The position numbers and the translations under genes are program-made. From Billgrantia lactosivorans (GTDB lineage: Bacteria; Pseudomonadota; Gammaproteobacteria; Pseudomonadales; Halomonadaceae), in contig NZ_QHGY01000002.1 in the NCBI RefSeq assembly GCF_003254665.1, forward strand, positions 417,517 through 481,516: a DNA stretch of 64,000 nucleotides. Direction: 5' to 3'. The notes beneath the pieces are model-generated. The model was not told the DNA's origin. It saw only the letters and a list, made by a program, of their open reading frames with translations, and made no database searches. Below are positions 27,998-38,948 of this stretch, one piece after another (within the stretch, counting starts at the first letter, position 1; the number at the start of each line of letters is the position of its first letter).

Positions 27998-30670
27998 ATG
28001 AGTCTGGAGGCAAGAGAAGATTTCGATCCGGTCGAAACCACGGAATGGCTGGATTCCCTGGAGTCGGTCCTGGATCGTGAGGGCGAGGAACGCGCCCGGT
28101 TCCTGCTGTCACGCCTGGCCGACCGGCTGCGCCGCGACGGCATGCAGGCACCCTTCTCGGTGACGACGCCGCATCGCAACACCATCCCGGTGCATCGTGA
28201 AGCGCCGATGCCGGGCGACCTGTTCATGGAGCGACGCATCCGCTCGCTGATCCGCTACAACGCCATCGCTCAGGTCATCCGCAACAACCGCGCCAATCCG
28301 GGCCTGGGTGGCCATATCGCGAGCTTCATGTCCGCCGCCACGCTCTACGACGTCGGCTTCAACCACTTCTTCCGCGCGCCCAACGGCGACTTCGAGGGCG
28401 ACCTGGTCTACATCCAGGGCCACGTGGCGCCGGGCGTGTACGCGCGCGCCTACCTGGAAGGACGCCTCACCGAGGCGCAGATGGACAAGTATCGCCAGGA
28501 AGTCGACGGTGACGGCCTCTCCTCCTATCCGCATCCCTGGCTGATGCCGGACTTCTGGCAGTTCCCCACCGTTTCCATGGGCCTCGGCCCGATCCAGGCG
28601 ATCTACCAGGCCCACGTGATGAAGTACCTCGATTCGCGCGAGCTCAGGAGCATGCACGATCGCAAGATCTGGTGCTTCATGGGCGACGGCGAGTGCGACG
28701 AGCCGGAATCGCTGGGCGCCATTCACCTGGCCAGCCGCGAGAAGCTCGACAACCTGATCTTCGTCGTCAACTGCAACCTGCAGCGCCTGGACGGCCCGGT
28801 GCGCGGCAACGGCCGCATCATCGACGAGCTCGAAGGGGTCTTCCGCGGTGCCGGCTGGAACGTGCTCAAGGTGGTCTGGGGCCGGCTGTGGGACCCGCTG
28901 TTCGAGAAGGACAAGAAGGGCATCCTGCAGAAGCGCATGGACGAGGCGGTCGACGGCGAGTACCAGAACTACAAGGCCATCGACGGCGGCTACACCCGCG
29001 AGCACTTCTTCGGCAAGTACCCGGAAACCGCCGAGATGGTCAAGGACATGTCCGACGAGGACATCTGGCGACTCAACCGCGGCGGCCACGATCCGTTCAA
29101 GGTCTACGCGGCCTACCACGAGGCGGTGAACAACGCCAACGGCCGTCCCACCGTGATCCTGGCGCACACCGTCAAGGGCTACGGCATGGGCAGCGGCGAG
29201 GGCGAGGCCTCCATGGAAGCCCACCAGGTCAAGACCATGGAATACGAGGCGCTGCGCAAGTTCCGCGACCGCTTCGGCATTCCGCTGACCGACGAGCAGC
29301 TCAAGGAGGTGCCGTACTACAAGCCGGACGACGACTCGCCCGAGCTCAAGTACATGCACCTGCAGCGCGAGCGCCTGGGCGGCTACCTGCCGCAGCGCCG
29401 CAGCGACTTCGAGGCGCTGACGATCCCCAGCCTCGAGGACAAGACCTTCGCCACCCAGCTGGCCGGTTCCAAGGGGCGCGAGATCTCCACCACCATGGCC
29501 TTCGTGCGCATCCTCAACGGCCTGGTGAAGGACAAGAAGATCGGCCAGCAGGTGGTGCCGATCGTGCCCGACGAGGCGCGCACCTTCGGCATGGAGGGCA
29601 TGTTCCGCCAGCTCGGCATCTACACCTCCGAAGGCCAGAAGTACGAGCCCGTCGACAAGGGCCAGATCATGTTCTACCGCGAGGACAAGAAGGGCCAGAT
29701 CCTCGAGGAGGGCATCACCGAGGCCGGCGCGATGTCGGCGTGGATCGCCGCGGCCACCTCGTACAGCAACCACAACCTGCCGCTGCTGCCGTTCTACATC
29801 TACTACTCGATGTTCGGCTTCCAGCGCATCGGCGACCTGGCCTGGGCCGCCGGCGACCTGCAGGCGCGGGGCTTCCTGGTCGGCGGCACCGCCGGGCGCA
29901 CCACGCTCAACGGCGAGGGCCTGCAGCACCAGGACGGCCACAGCCACCTGCAGGCGGCGACCATCCCCAACTGCCGCAGCTACGACCCGACCTACGCCCA
30001 CGAGGTCGCGGTGATCGTCCAGGATGGCCTGAAGCGCATGTTCGCCGACAAGGAGAACTGCTTCTACTACCTGACGGTGATGAACGAGAACTACGAGCAC
30101 CCCGAGCTCGAGGACGTTCCCGCCGAGGACATCATCAAGGGCATGTACCTGCTGCGCGAGCACCAGGGCGACAAGGGCCACGTGCAGCTGCTCGGCTCCG
30201 GCACCATCCTGCGCGAGGTGGAGGCGGCCGCGAAGATGCTCGCCGAGGAGTGGGGCGTCGGCGCCGACGTGTGGAGCGTGACCAGCTTCAACGAGCTGCG
30301 TCGCGAGGCGCTGCTGCTCGAGCGCGAGGCCTTCGTCAACGCCGCCGAGGAGCCGGTCAAGCCCCACGTCACCCGCTGCCTGGAAGGGCGCAAGGGGCCG
30401 GCCATCGCCTCGACCGACTACATGCGGCTGTTCGCCGACCAGGTCCGCGCCTGGGTGCCGACCGACTACCATGTCCTGGGCACCGACGGCTACGGCCGCT
30501 CCGATACCCGCGAGAAGCTGCGCCATTTCTTCGAGGTCGATCGCTACTTCGTCACCGTGGCGTCGCTCAAGGCGCTGGCCGACCGCGGCGAGCTGGATCG
30601 CAAGGTCGTCGCCGAGGCGATCAAGAAGTACGGCATCGATCCCAACAAGCCCAACCCGCTGACGAGCTGA
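27998..30670 (+). CDS. aceE: Pyruvate dehydrogenase E1 component, homodimeric
   Basis: AceE decarboxylates pyruvate with thiamine diphosphate and reductively acetylates the lipoyl groups of AceF. The 890-residue length matches the single-chain E1 of E. coli (887). It shows GGHIASFMSAATLYDVGFNHF, the TPP-binding motif WCFMGDGECDEPESLG (residues ~225-240) followed by VVNCNLQRLDGPVRGN, and AHTVKGYGMG. The transketolase-like pyrimidine domain has ITEAGAMSAWIAAATSY. Start ATG 27998 is in frame with an earlier start that has no ribosome site. aceF follows 61 bases later as a second operon gene. Confidence 0.96.
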   Translation: MSLEAREDFDPVETTEWLDSLESVLDREGEERARFLLSRLADRLRRDGMQAPFSVTTPHRNTIPVHREAPMPGDLFMERRIRSLIRYNAIAQVIRNNRANPGLGGHIASFMSAATLYDVGFNHFFRAPNGDFEGDLVYIQGHVAPGVYARAYLEGRLTEAQMDKYRQEVDGDGLSSYPHPWLMPDFWQFPTVSMGLGPIQAIYQAHVMKYLDSRELRSMHDRKIWCFMGDGECDEPESLGAIHLASREKLDNLIFVVNCNLQRLDGPVRGNGRIIDELEGVFRGAGWNVLKVVWGRLWDPLFEKDKKGILQKRMDEAVDGEYQNYKAIDGGYTREHFFGKYPETAEMVKDMSDEDIWRLNRGGHDPFKVYAAYHEAVNNANGRPTVILAHTVKGYGMGSGEGEASMEAHQVKTMEYEALRKFRDRFGIPLTDEQLKEVPYYKPDDDSPELKYMHLQRERLGGYLPQRRSDFEALTIPSLEDKTFATQLAGSKGREISTTMAFVRILNGLVKDKKIGQQVVPIVPDEARTFGMEGMFRQLGIYTSEGQKYEPVDKGQIMFYREDKKGQILEEGITEAGAMSAWIAAATSYSNHNLPLLPFYIYYSMFGFQRIGDLAWAAGDLQARGFLVGGTAGRTTLNGEGLQHQDGHSHLQAATIPNCRSYDPTYAHEVAVIVQDGLKRMFADKENCFYYLTVMNENYEHPELEDVPAEDIIKGMYLLREHQGDKGHVQLLGSGTILREVEAAAKMLAEEWGVGADVWSVTSFNELRREALLLEREAFVNAAEEPVKPHVTRCLEGRKGPAIASTDYMRLFADQVRAWVPTDYHVLGTDGYGRSDTREKLRHFFEVDRYFVTVASLKALADRGELDRKVVAEAIKKYGIDPNKPNPLTS

Positions 30671-30731
30671 TCCGGTGGCCAGGCGGGCACGAGCCCGCCT
30701 GTTCCAGGCACGATTTGGAAGGAGCGCGACC

Positions 30732-32741
30732 TTGAGTAGCGAAATCATAAAAGTTCCAGACATCGGCGGCAGCGAAGACGTCGAGATCATCGAAATCGCG
30801 GTGTCCGAGGGGGACGTGATCCAGCCCGAGGACACCCTGATCACGCTGGAGTCCGACAAGGCCAGCATGGACGTGCCGTCGCCCAAGGGCGGCAAGGTCG
30901 TTCGCGTGCTGGTGAAGGAGGGCGACACCGTCTCCGAGGGCGACGACATCGTCGAGCTCGAGGTGGAGGGTAGCGGTGGCGGCGGCGGCGATGAGGAGAA
31001 GGCCGAAAGGGCCGAGCCCAAGCGCGACGAGGCCCCCGCCGCGCAACGGGCCGCCGAAGAGAAGCCGGCGGCGAAGAAGGCCTCCGGCGGCGGCAAGCGC
31101 ACCGTCGAGGTCAGGGTGCCCGACCTGGGTGGCTCGGAGAACGTCGAGATCATCGAAGTGGCCGTTGCCGAGGGCGATGAGGTGGGCGAGGAAGACACCC
31201 TCATCACCCTGGAGTCGGACAAGGCCTCCATGGACGTGCCCAGCCCCTACACCGGCAAGCTGGTGTCCCTCACCGTCAAGGAGGGCGATACCGTCTCCGA
31301 GGGCGACGTGATCGGCACCATGGAAATCGCCGGCGAAGGCGGCGAAGAGACCGAGCCGGAAGCCGTCGAGTCCACCGCGGAGCCCGCCGAACAGGCCGAG
31401 GCCCCGGCCGAGGAAGAGGCGACGAGCGGCGAGCCCGAGCGCAAGGAGATCCGCGTGCCGGATCTCTCCGGCTCTAGCGACGTGCCGATCATCGAGATCG
31501 CCGTCAGCGCCGGCGACGAGGTGAACGAGGAGGACCCGCTGATCACGCTGGAGTCCGACAAGGCCTCGATGGACGTGCCGAGCCCCTACAAGGGCAAGCT
31601 GATCGAGCTCACCGTCAAGGAGGGCGACACCGTCTCCGAGGGCGACCTGATCGGCTATATCGAGGTGGCGGGCGCCAAGCCGCGGGCGGCGACGCCCAAG
31701 GCCAGCCAGGCGCCGAGCGAGGCGAGCGAGCAGCCGGCCTCGTCGACCCAGGCCAAGCCGACGCCATCCGGCACGCCGAGCCCCGAGGCGCAGATGGCGG
31801 CCCACAAGCCGCGCGACGGCAAGCTGGTCCACGCCGGCCCCGCGGTGCGCATGCTGGCCCGCGAGCTGGGCGTCGACCTGGGGCGGGTCAAGCCGAGTGG
31901 CCCCAAGGAGCGCGTGCTCAAGGAGGACGTCCACGCCTACGTCAAGCAGGTGATGGCGGGCCAGGCCAAGGCGCCGGCCGCCGCGCCGGCGGCGACCGGC
32001 GGTGCCGGCATCCCGCCGGTGCCGGACCAGGACTTCAGTCAGTTCGGCGAGGTGGAAGAGAAGCCGATGGGGCGCCTGCTCAAGATGGGCGCGACCAACC
32101 TGCACCGCAGCTGGCTCAACGTGCCCCACGTGACCCAGTTCGACGAGGCCGACATCACCGAGCTGGAGGCCTTCCGCAAGTCGATGAAGGCCGAGGCCGA
32201 GGCCCAGGGCGCCAAGCTCACGCCGCTGCCGTTCCTGATCAAGGCGTGCGCCTTCGCCCTGCGCAAGTACCCGCAGTTCAACGTCAGCCTCAAGAGCGAC
32301 GGCGAGACCCTGGTGTGGAAGAAGTACGTCCACATCGGCGTCGCCGTCGATACCCCGGACGGGCTGATGGTGCCGGTGATCCGCGACGCCGACAAGAAGT
32401 CGCTGATCGAGTTGGCCAAGGAGAGCGTCGAGCTGGCCGGCAAGGCGCAGTCGAAGAAGCTCAAGCGCGAGGAGATGACCGGTGGCTGCTTCACCATCTC
32501 GAGCCTGGGTTCCATCGGCGGCACCGCCTTCACGCCCATCGTCAACGCCCCGGAGGTGGCCATCCTCGGCGTCTCCAAGGCGCAGATGAAGCCGGTGTGG
32601 AACGGCGCCGACTTCGAGCCGCGGCTGATGATGCCGCTGTCGCTCTCCTACGACCACCGGGCCGTGAACGGCGCCGATGCCGCGCGCTTTACCGCCTTCC
32701 TGGCCGCGGCACTGAGCGATATCCGACGGTTGCTGATGTAA
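30732..32741 (+). CDS. aceF: Dihydrolipoamide acetyltransferase, E2 of pyruvate dehydrogenase, three lipoyl domains
   Basis: This 669-residue E2 forms the core of the PDH complex. Three consecutive lipoyl domains each contain ESDKASMDVPSP, with lipoyl lysines at about 43, 164 and 277. They are joined by Ala/Glu/Pro-rich flexible linkers. An E1/E3-binding domain follows (AVRMLARELGVDLGRVKPSG, ~365-405). The catalytic domain has SLSYDHRAVNGADAARF, with His ~642 as the general base. The best start is TTG 30732, seven bases after GGAAGGAG; an in-frame GTG at 30675 lacks a ribosome site and has a poor protein match. No lpd follows, so E3 is elsewhere. Confidence 0.95.
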   Translation: MSSEIIKVPDIGGSEDVEIIEIAVSEGDVIQPEDTLITLESDKASMDVPSPKGGKVVRVLVKEGDTVSEGDDIVELEVEGSGGGGGDEEKAERAEPKRDEAPAAQRAAEEKPAAKKASGGGKRTVEVRVPDLGGSENVEIIEVAVAEGDEVGEEDTLITLESDKASMDVPSPYTGKLVSLTVKEGDTVSEGDVIGTMEIAGEGGEETEPEAVESTAEPAEQAEAPAEEEATSGEPERKEIRVPDLSGSSDVPIIEIAVSAGDEVNEEDPLITLESDKASMDVPSPYKGKLIELTVKEGDTVSEGDLIGYIEVAGAKPRAATPKASQAPSEASEQPASSTQAKPTPSGTPSPEAQMAAHKPRDGKLVHAGPAVRMLARELGVDLGRVKPSGPKERVLKEDVHAYVKQVMAGQAKAPAAAPAATGGAGIPPVPDQDFSQFGEVEEKPMGRLLKMGATNLHRSWLNVPHVTQFDEADITELEAFRKSMKAEAEAQGAKLTPLPFLIKACAFALRKYPQFNVSLKSDGETLVWKKYVHIGVAVDTPDGLMVPVIRDADKKSLIELAKESVELAGKAQSKKLKREEMTGGCFTISSLGSIGGTAFTPIVNAPEVAILGVSKAQMKPVWNGADFEPRLMMPLSLSYDHRAVNGADAARFTAFLAAALSDIRRLLM

Positions 32742-32757
32742 CCATCGCCCGCCACGT

Positions 32758-32793
32758 CATCGACGGCGCCCTGCGGGGCGCCGTCGATGTTTG
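32758..32793 (+). terminator. Terminator after aceF
   Basis: A perfect 14-bp stem (32758-32771 with 32776-32789) with a TGCG loop is followed by TTTG, 17 bases after the aceF stop. A second small inverted repeat (GGTATCC at 32794, GGATACC at 32811) sits immediately after. Confidence 0.75.
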
Positions 32794-32976
32794 GGTATCC
32801 ACCTTCGGCGGGATACCAAAGTGCAACCCGGCCTTAATTGGCTGAAAATGCAGTCGCTTTGAGGCGTCAGGCGAGGCTTTGCGGTAGCCCGTGGTTGTCT
32901 GCCGCCGCTGGCGCGGTTATCGTTCATGACATTCCGTTTACCCACAAGAATTCCCACTCTCTCGAGGAGCAGCTAG

Positions 32977-33633
<657 letters not shown>

Positions 33634-33753
33634 CCCCTCCTCAGGTCGCTTCTGTCATGGCCCCCTTCGGCGGGCCATCGTCGTCCTGGGCCATCGTCGC
33701 GTGCGGCGCGGCGGCGTATAATGGTTCGCCCATGTTCTGACGCGAATCCACCT

Positions 33754-34455
33754 ATGCCGACTCTGCTGGCCCTCGACGCCTCCTCCAGCGCCTGCTCCGC
33801 CGCCCTGCTGATCCAGCATGGCGGCGGCGCGCCGAGGCTCGTGTCCCGCTTTGCCCTGACCCCCCGCGAACATACCCGCCGCCTGCTGCCGATGGTCGAC
33901 GAGGTGCTGGCCGAAGCGGGGGTTTCCACCATTCAGTTGGACGCCGTGGCCTACGGGCGCGGTCCCGGCTCCTTCACCGGGCTGCGCATTGCCGCCGGCG
34001 CGGCCCAGGGGCTGGCCTACGGGCTTGAGCGTCCCTTGCTGGGCGTCTCCACCCTCGAAGCGCTGGCGCTGGCGGCACATCGACATCATGGCGTCGAGTA
34101 CGTTGCCACCGCGCTGGACGCGCGCATGGGCGAGATCTACGCCGGCGCCTGGCGCTGCCGGGACGGCAACGTCGAAGCGCTGCTCGCGGAGGCAGTGATG
34201 TCACCGCAGCGACTGCAGCTGCCGCCAGCGGGAGCGGACGGCTGGTACGGCATCGGCTCCGGCTGGACGCTGTGGGAGGCGATGCCGGCCGAGGTACAGG
34301 CCGTGGTGGGCCGGTGCGATAGCGAGGCCGAGCCGGCCGCGGAAGAGATGGTGCTGCTGGCGGCACGTCAATACGCCGCCGGCGAGCGAACCGCCCCTCA
34401 CGAAGCGCAGCCGATCTATCTGCGCGATCAGGTGGCGTGGCAGAAGGGCGGATGA
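33754..34455 (+). CDS. tsaB: tRNA t6A biosynthesis protein TsaB
   Basis: TsaB is the non-catalytic partner that stabilises TsaD and binds TsaE in making threonylcarbamoyladenosine at A37 of ANN-decoding tRNAs. The 233-residue protein has the ASKHA-type N-terminus [32 protein letters not shown], and the family hallmark [20 protein letters not shown] around residues 68-88. ATG 33754 is used; an upstream in-frame ATG at 33721 is less likely. It ends in a four-base overlap with rsmJ. Elsewhere in the window trmO acts on the same modified base. Confidence 0.92.
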   Translation: MPTLLALDASSSACSAALLIQHGGGAPRLVSRFALTPREHTRRLLPMVDEVLAEAGVSTIQLDAVAYGRGPGSFTGLRIAAGAAQGLAYGLERPLLGVSTLEALALAAHRHHGVEYVATALDARMGEIYAGAWRCRDGNVEALLAEAVMSPQRLQLPPAGADGWYGIGSGWTLWEAMPAEVQAVVGRCDSEAEPAAEEMVLLAARQYAAGERTAPHEAQPIYLRDQVAWQKGG

Positions 34456-35147
34456 GCAACGTGGATGGCGCGGCGCTCGTCCTGCGGCAAGAGGAGGGCG
34501 CCCTGGTGCTGGCCGGTGATCCGGCGCGCTACGGCAAGCCGCTCAGGGTCGATTTCGCCGAGGGGCGGGCCGCCCATCGGCGCCGCTTCGGCGGCGGCCG
34601 CGGTCAGCTCATCGCACGCGCCTGCGGCCTTGCGTCAGGCATTACCCCGAGCGTGATCGATGCCACCGCCGGGCTGGGGCGCGACGCCTTCGTGCTGGCG
34701 AGCCTCGGTGCCGAGGTGCTGCTGATCGAGCGCGTGGCGGCGATCCACGCCCTGCTGGAGGACGGCCTGGCGCGTGCGGCCCGCGACCCGGAGGTGGCGG
34801 CGATCGTCGCGCGCATGCAGCTGGTGCGGGGCGACGCCGCCCGCGAGCTCGCCTCGCTGGTCGCCGCCAGCACGCTGGCGCCCCAGGTCATCCACCTCGA
34901 CCCCATGTTTCCCCACCGCGAGAAGTCGGCGCTGGTGAAGAAGGAGATGCGCCTGTTCCGCGAGCTCGCCGGCGACGATGATGACGCGCCGCGCCTGCTC
35001 GAGGCGGCGCTGGACGTGGCCACGCATCGCGTGGCGGTCAAGCGGCCGCGCAGGGCGCCGCCCATTGCGGGCCCGGCGCCGCAGCACGTCATCGAAGGCA
35101 AGACCAGCCGCTACGATCTCTACGTGCACCGCTCTCTCAAGGGCTGA
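34452..35147 (+). CDS. rsmJ: 16S rRNA (guanine1516-N2)-methyltransferase
   Basis: RsmJ (YhiQ) methylates G1516 of 16S rRNA. The 231-residue protein has the substrate/SAM core [20 protein letters not shown] near residue 73, then [17 protein letters not shown]. The catalytic-type motif [20 protein letters not shown] follows, and it ends with [13 protein letters not shown], all family signatures. ATG 34452 overlaps the tsaB stop (ATGA). It is convergent with plsB, with only 33 bases between their stop codons. Confidence 0.9.
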   Translation: MSNVDGAALVLRQEEGALVLAGDPARYGKPLRVDFAEGRAAHRRRFGGGRGQLIARACGLASGITPSVIDATAGLGRDAFVLASLGAEVLLIERVAAIHALLEDGLARAARDPEVAAIVARMQLVRGDAARELASLVAASTLAPQVIHLDPMFPHREKSALVKKEMRLFRELAGDDDDAPRLLEAALDVATHRVAVKRPRRAPPIAGPAPQHVIEGKTSRYDLYVHRSLKG

Positions 35148-35180
35148 GTCGCCCGTTCGTTGTCGCCGCCGCCGAAACCG

Positions 35181-37625
35181 CTACTCGCCCTGGCTGATCA
35201 GCTGCAGGCGATGGCGCAGTGCCGGGTCGTACAGCTGGCCGGTGCGCTGGGCGGCGCTGCGCAGCCGTTCGTCGAACCACAGCCGCTCCTCCCGCTCCCA
35301 GATCCAGCCTTCCGCCTCCAGGCTCTCGATCAGGCTGGCGAACAGCTTGCGGTCGAAGAACTCGGGGGCATCGCGCCCGGTGAGCAGCGCCAGTCGCTCG
35401 GTCAGCTGTCGGCTGCGTTCGGCCAGGGCCTCGCGACCCAGGGTACCGGGCGGCTGGTCGAGCAGGATCGCCAGCAGCAGGTAGCCGCGCTCCAGCGAGG
35501 GCTGCATCAGCCTTGCCAGCAGGCGCAGCTGCTCGCCGGCTTCCAGCGCGCCGGGGCGTTGCCAGCCGTCCGGCTGGGGCTGCAACAGGCCCTGCTGGCA
35601 CAACGCCTCCAGCATCGTCGGCAGGTCACGTGCCAGCGCCGCGGGCTCGAGGAACAGCTCGCGGGCCAGGATCGGCCAGGGAGGGCCGAGCTGTGCCTGC
35701 AGGCTCTCGAGGTCGTGGCGCGGGGCGTGACGGAAGGCGAAGGCGGTCAGGCCGGCCAGGGCGAAGAGATGCAGCACGTTGTTGCGGTACCACACCAGCA
35801 GGCTCGCCTGTTCCGCCGTCGCCGTCAGTATGTCGCCCAGCGCCTGGGGGCGACGCTCGATCATCCCCAGCGCCACCACCTGATCGATCCACGCGTCGGG
35901 TTCTCCCTGGGGCAGGCTGACGTGCGCCCCGCCGGGACATTGGCGCTGCAGGGCGGCCAGCAGGGCGAGCTGGCGCGACATCAGGCTGGCCTCGATGGCG
36001 TGATGTGGCGTCGCCAGCAGTACCAGCGCCACCAGGTTGACCGGGTTGAGCGCCGCCGCGGCGTTGATGCGCCGGGCCAGTTCGTCGCCGAGCCGCGGCA
36101 CGGCCTGGTTCAGCCAGGCCGGCCTGGCCTGGGCGAGGTCGTCCCGCCAGCCCGGCGAGGCATCGTCGAGCCAGGCGCCGAGCCTGAGCGGCTCGCCGAC
36201 GTTGACCGCGACCTTGCCGAACGGCTGGCGCAGCTTGCCGAGCACGCGCAGCAGCGCCAGCGGCGACTCCTTGCGCTTCTTGCCGCCGCGTAGCTCACGC
36301 TGGTAGCTGGCATTCTCGATGATGCGCTCGTAACCGACATAGACGGGCACGAAGGCGAGCCGGGGCGGGCTGGTGCCGGCCGCGCTGCGGCGGTACGAGC
36401 GCAGCGTCATCGCCAGCATGCCGGGGCGCGGCGAGAGCATGCGGCCGCTGCGCGAGCGGCCGCCCTCGATGAAGTACTCCAGCGGATGGCCGCGTTCCAG
36501 CAGGCGGTGCAGGTATTCATTGAAGACCGCGGCGTAGAGCGGCTTGTCGCGAAAGCTGCGGCGCAGGAAGAAGGCCCCGCCACGGCGCAGCAGCGGGCCG
36601 ATCAGCGGCATGTCGAGGTTGCGCCCGGCGGCGATGTGCGGCGGCATCAGGCCGTCGCGGTAGAGCACGTAGGAGAGCAGCAGGTAGTCGATATGGCTGC
36701 GGTGGCAGGGCACATAGACCAGCGCATGGTCGCCGGCCAGCGCCTTGACCCGCTCCAGGCCGCGGACCTCGACGCCGTCGTAGAGCCGGTTCCACAGCCG
36801 GCGCAGCAGGCCGTCCATGAAGCGCAGCACGGGGTAGGTCATGTTGGAGGCGATCTCGCGGCCATAGCGCAGCGCGCGCCGCTGGAGCCGCTCGGGCGAG
36901 CGCTTCTCGGCTGCCGCCAGCTCGTCGATGACCCGGCGTACCTCGGGGCTGGCCGCCACGCCCTCGATCAGGGTGCGGCGATGTGAGAGATCGGGCCCGA
37001 GCACGCGGGTGCGCATGCGCCGGAAGTGGACGCGCAGCAGCCGGGCGCTCTTGCGGTTGGCGACGGCGGGGCCGCGCGCGTCGAGCAGGTCGCGCAGCCT
37101 GAGCGGCGCGCCGAAGTGCACCTCCACGTTCTTGCCGTTGATCAGTACCGACAGCGCCCGGCGCAGCCTGCCGGTCAACTGCCAGCTATCGGCCGCCAGC
37201 AGCCGCCAGAAGCCGAAGCGCTTACCCGGCGCACGCCCCCAGAACACGCTCACCGGGACGAGCTGGATGTCGGCCCCGGGATGCTCGGCCAGGTAATCAA
37301 GGGCCTGGCGGAAGGGGGCCTCCAGCGCGCGGCTGCCTCGCCACAGGCGGCGCTGTCGGGCAGGCAACGCGACGCTGGCCGGCAGGTCGAGCCCCTCCAG
37401 TCGGAGCCTGCCGCGTGCCGGCGGTAGCCCGTGGCGCCGGGTCAGGACATCGAGCAGCAGGGCATCGGAGAGTGCCGGATGGGGCAGCACGTAGAGCGTG
37501 GGTCGCGCGGGGTCGAGGGGCAGGTCGCCGGGGTCGGGCTCGATGAGGCGGGTCTCGACCCAGGCCTGGATCAAGCCCTTCAGCGGGGCATGCAGTGCAG
37601 CGAGCAGAGTGTGGGCTAGGGCCAT
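35181..37625 (-). CDS. plsB: Glycerol-3-phosphate 1-O-acyltransferase PlsB
   Basis: PlsB puts the first acyl chain on sn-glycerol-3-phosphate at the inner membrane. The 814-residue protein is the same size as the E. coli enzyme (807). The acyltransferase core has the H(x)4D motif in YVPCHRSHIDYLLLSYVLY near residue 305, then GAFFLRRSFRDKPLYAAVF and YFIEGGRSRSGRML. It ends with the helical C-terminal region usual for PlsB. ATG 37625 is preferred; the frame stays open upstream but over a region that belongs to the divergent gene. It is divergent from the cardiolipin synthase-like gene. Confidence 0.94.
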   Translation of the reverse strand: MALAHTLLAALHAPLKGLIQAWVETRLIEPDPGDLPLDPARPTLYVLPHPALSDALLLDVLTRRHGLPPARGRLRLEGLDLPASVALPARQRRLWRGSRALEAPFRQALDYLAEHPGADIQLVPVSVFWGRAPGKRFGFWRLLAADSWQLTGRLRRALSVLINGKNVEVHFGAPLRLRDLLDARGPAVANRKSARLLRVHFRRMRTRVLGPDLSHRRTLIEGVAASPEVRRVIDELAAAEKRSPERLQRRALRYGREIASNMTYPVLRFMDGLLRRLWNRLYDGVEVRGLERVKALAGDHALVYVPCHRSHIDYLLLSYVLYRDGLMPPHIAAGRNLDMPLIGPLLRRGGAFFLRRSFRDKPLYAAVFNEYLHRLLERGHPLEYFIEGGRSRSGRMLSPRPGMLAMTLRSYRRSAAGTSPPRLAFVPVYVGYERIIENASYQRELRGGKKRKESPLALLRVLGKLRQPFGKVAVNVGEPLRLGAWLDDASPGWRDDLAQARPAWLNQAVPRLGDELARRINAAAALNPVNLVALVLLATPHHAIEASLMSRQLALLAALQRQCPGGAHVSLPQGEPDAWIDQVVALGMIERRPQALGDILTATAEQASLLVWYRNNVLHLFALAGLTAFAFRHAPRHDLESLQAQLGPPWPILARELFLEPAALARDLPTMLEALCQQGLLQPQPDGWQRPGALEAGEQLRLLARLMQPSLERGYLLLAILLDQPPGTLGREALAERSRQLTERLALLTGRDAPEFFDRKLFASLIESLEAEGWIWEREERLWFDERLRSAAQRTGQLYDPALRHRLQLISQGE

Positions 37626-37749
37626 CCGGTTGCCTCGACGTCGATCCGAGGGGCCAGTATAGCCATGCCGCCACGTTGGGGTCAGGTGCTTTCCCTCGAC
37701 GCACAAACATGCGTCAATCACCGCAGGCGAGGAGACGGGGAGGCGTGCC

Positions 37750-38871
37750 ATGCATGGCGTGTGGCGGGATGGCAATCGGTTCGAGCTGCTGGCGGAGTCG
37801 TCGCGCTTCCTGCCGGCGATGTTCACGGCCATGGAGCAGGCGCGCCGCTCGATCCTCATCGAACTCTACCTGATGGAGTCGGGCCATCTCGCCACGGCGC
37901 TGATCGATGCCCTGTGCCGGGCCGCGGAGCGCGGCGTGACGGTTGCGCTGATGCTGGATGCCTATGGCTCGATGGGGCTGGGCGGCGAGGATCGGCGGCG
38001 CCTGGAACAGGCCGGTGTGGCACTGCGGCTGTTCAACCCGCTGGGCCTGCACTCGCTGGCCCGCAACCTGACCCGCGACCACCGCAAGCTGGTGGTGATC
38101 GACGGTTGCGTCGCCTTCACCGGCGGTTTCGGCGCCGTCGATGAGTTCCTCGAAGCCTGGTACGAGGTGGCGGTGCGCATCGAGGGGCCCGTCGTCGCCG
38201 ACTGGGTACGGCTGTTCTCGCGGGTCTGGGATTCGCCGATGACGCGCGGCATCGGCGAGGCGGCGCTGGTGCGCCACCTGCAGCTGGAGCTGCATCTCCA
38301 CGAGGACTACCGCGGCATGCGCGGCCGGGTGGTATGGGGCCAGGGCTATCGCTACCAGGCCATTCGCCACTCCCTCTATGCGCGGGTGTCGTCGGCCCAG
38401 CGCCGCATCTGGCTGTGCACGCCCTACTTCGTTCCTACCTTCAGCCTGCGCATGCGCCTGGCGCGCGCCGCGCGTCGTGGTGTCGACGTGCGCCTGCTGC
38501 TGCCCGGCCGAGGCCACGACCATCCCTGGGTGCGCTACGCCGGCCAGCGCTTCTACCGGCGCCTGCTGCGCGCCGGCGTGCGCATCTTCGAATTCCAGCC
38601 CACCTTCATCCACGCCAAGTTCTCGCTGGTCGACCAGTGGACGAGCCTGGGCTCGTGCAACTTCGATCACTGGAGCCTGCACTGGAACCTGGAGGCCAAC
38701 CAGGAGGTGGACGACGCCCGCTTCGCCGGCGAAGTGGCGGCCCTGTTCGAGCGCAACTTCGCCGCCAGCCGCGAGATCACCTATCGGGAGTGGCTGCAGC
38801 GTCCCCGCTGGCAGCGCTTCAAGGAGTGGCTGTTCGGCAGCTTCGATGCCTGGCTGACGCGGCTGCGCTAG
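37750..38871 (+). CDS. Cardiolipin synthase-like phospholipase D (ClsB type)
   Basis: This 373-residue protein has two HKD (HxKx4D) motifs: DHRKLVVIDGCVAFTGGFG with His111, and IHAKFSLVDQWTSLGSCNFD with His288. There are no N-terminal membrane helices. This layout matches the short ClsB form, which makes cardiolipin from phosphatidylglycerol and another phospholipid. A role in membrane lipid synthesis fits the divergent plsB. Other phospholipase D-type hydrolases are possible. The 124-base space between the two starts must contain both promoters. Confidence 0.85.
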   Translation: MHGVWRDGNRFELLAESSRFLPAMFTAMEQARRSILIELYLMESGHLATALIDALCRAAERGVTVALMLDAYGSMGLGGEDRRRLEQAGVALRLFNPLGLHSLARNLTRDHRKLVVIDGCVAFTGGFGAVDEFLEAWYEVAVRIEGPVVADWVRLFSRVWDSPMTRGIGEAALVRHLQLELHLHEDYRGMRGRVVWGQGYRYQAIRHSLYARVSSAQRRIWLCTPYFVPTFSLRMRLARAARRGVDVRLLLPGRGHDHPWVRYAGQRFYRRLLRAGVRIFEFQPTFIHAKFSLVDQWTSLGSCNFDHWSLHWNLEANQEVDDARFAGEVAALFERNFAASREITYREWLQRPRWQRFKEWLFGSFDAWLTRLR

Positions 38872-38896
38872 CCACGAGCCACGAGCTAAACTGCTG

Positions 38897-38945
38897 CCCG
38901 AAGCCCGAAGCCCGAAGCCCGAAGCCCGAAGCCCGAAGCCTGAAG
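38897..38945. repeat. Tandem heptanucleotide repeat, CCCGAAG x7
   Basis: Six perfect copies of CCCGAAG are followed by one copy with a single change (CCTGAAG). The array fills the gap between the convergent cardiolipin synthase-like and UPF0149 genes and runs to within a few bases of the UPF0149 stop. Its period of seven would shift frame if it entered the gene. Confidence 0.9.
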
Positions 38946-38948
38946 CGT

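Noticed and set aside
28109..31231. A 1040-codon antisense frame over aceE/aceF
   Set aside because: High GC makes stop codons rare opposite long genes. The frame has no ribosome site or family signature, and aceE/aceF are unambiguous.
38897..38945. Tandem repeat considered as a CRISPR array
   Set aside because: The 7-bp unit has no spacers.
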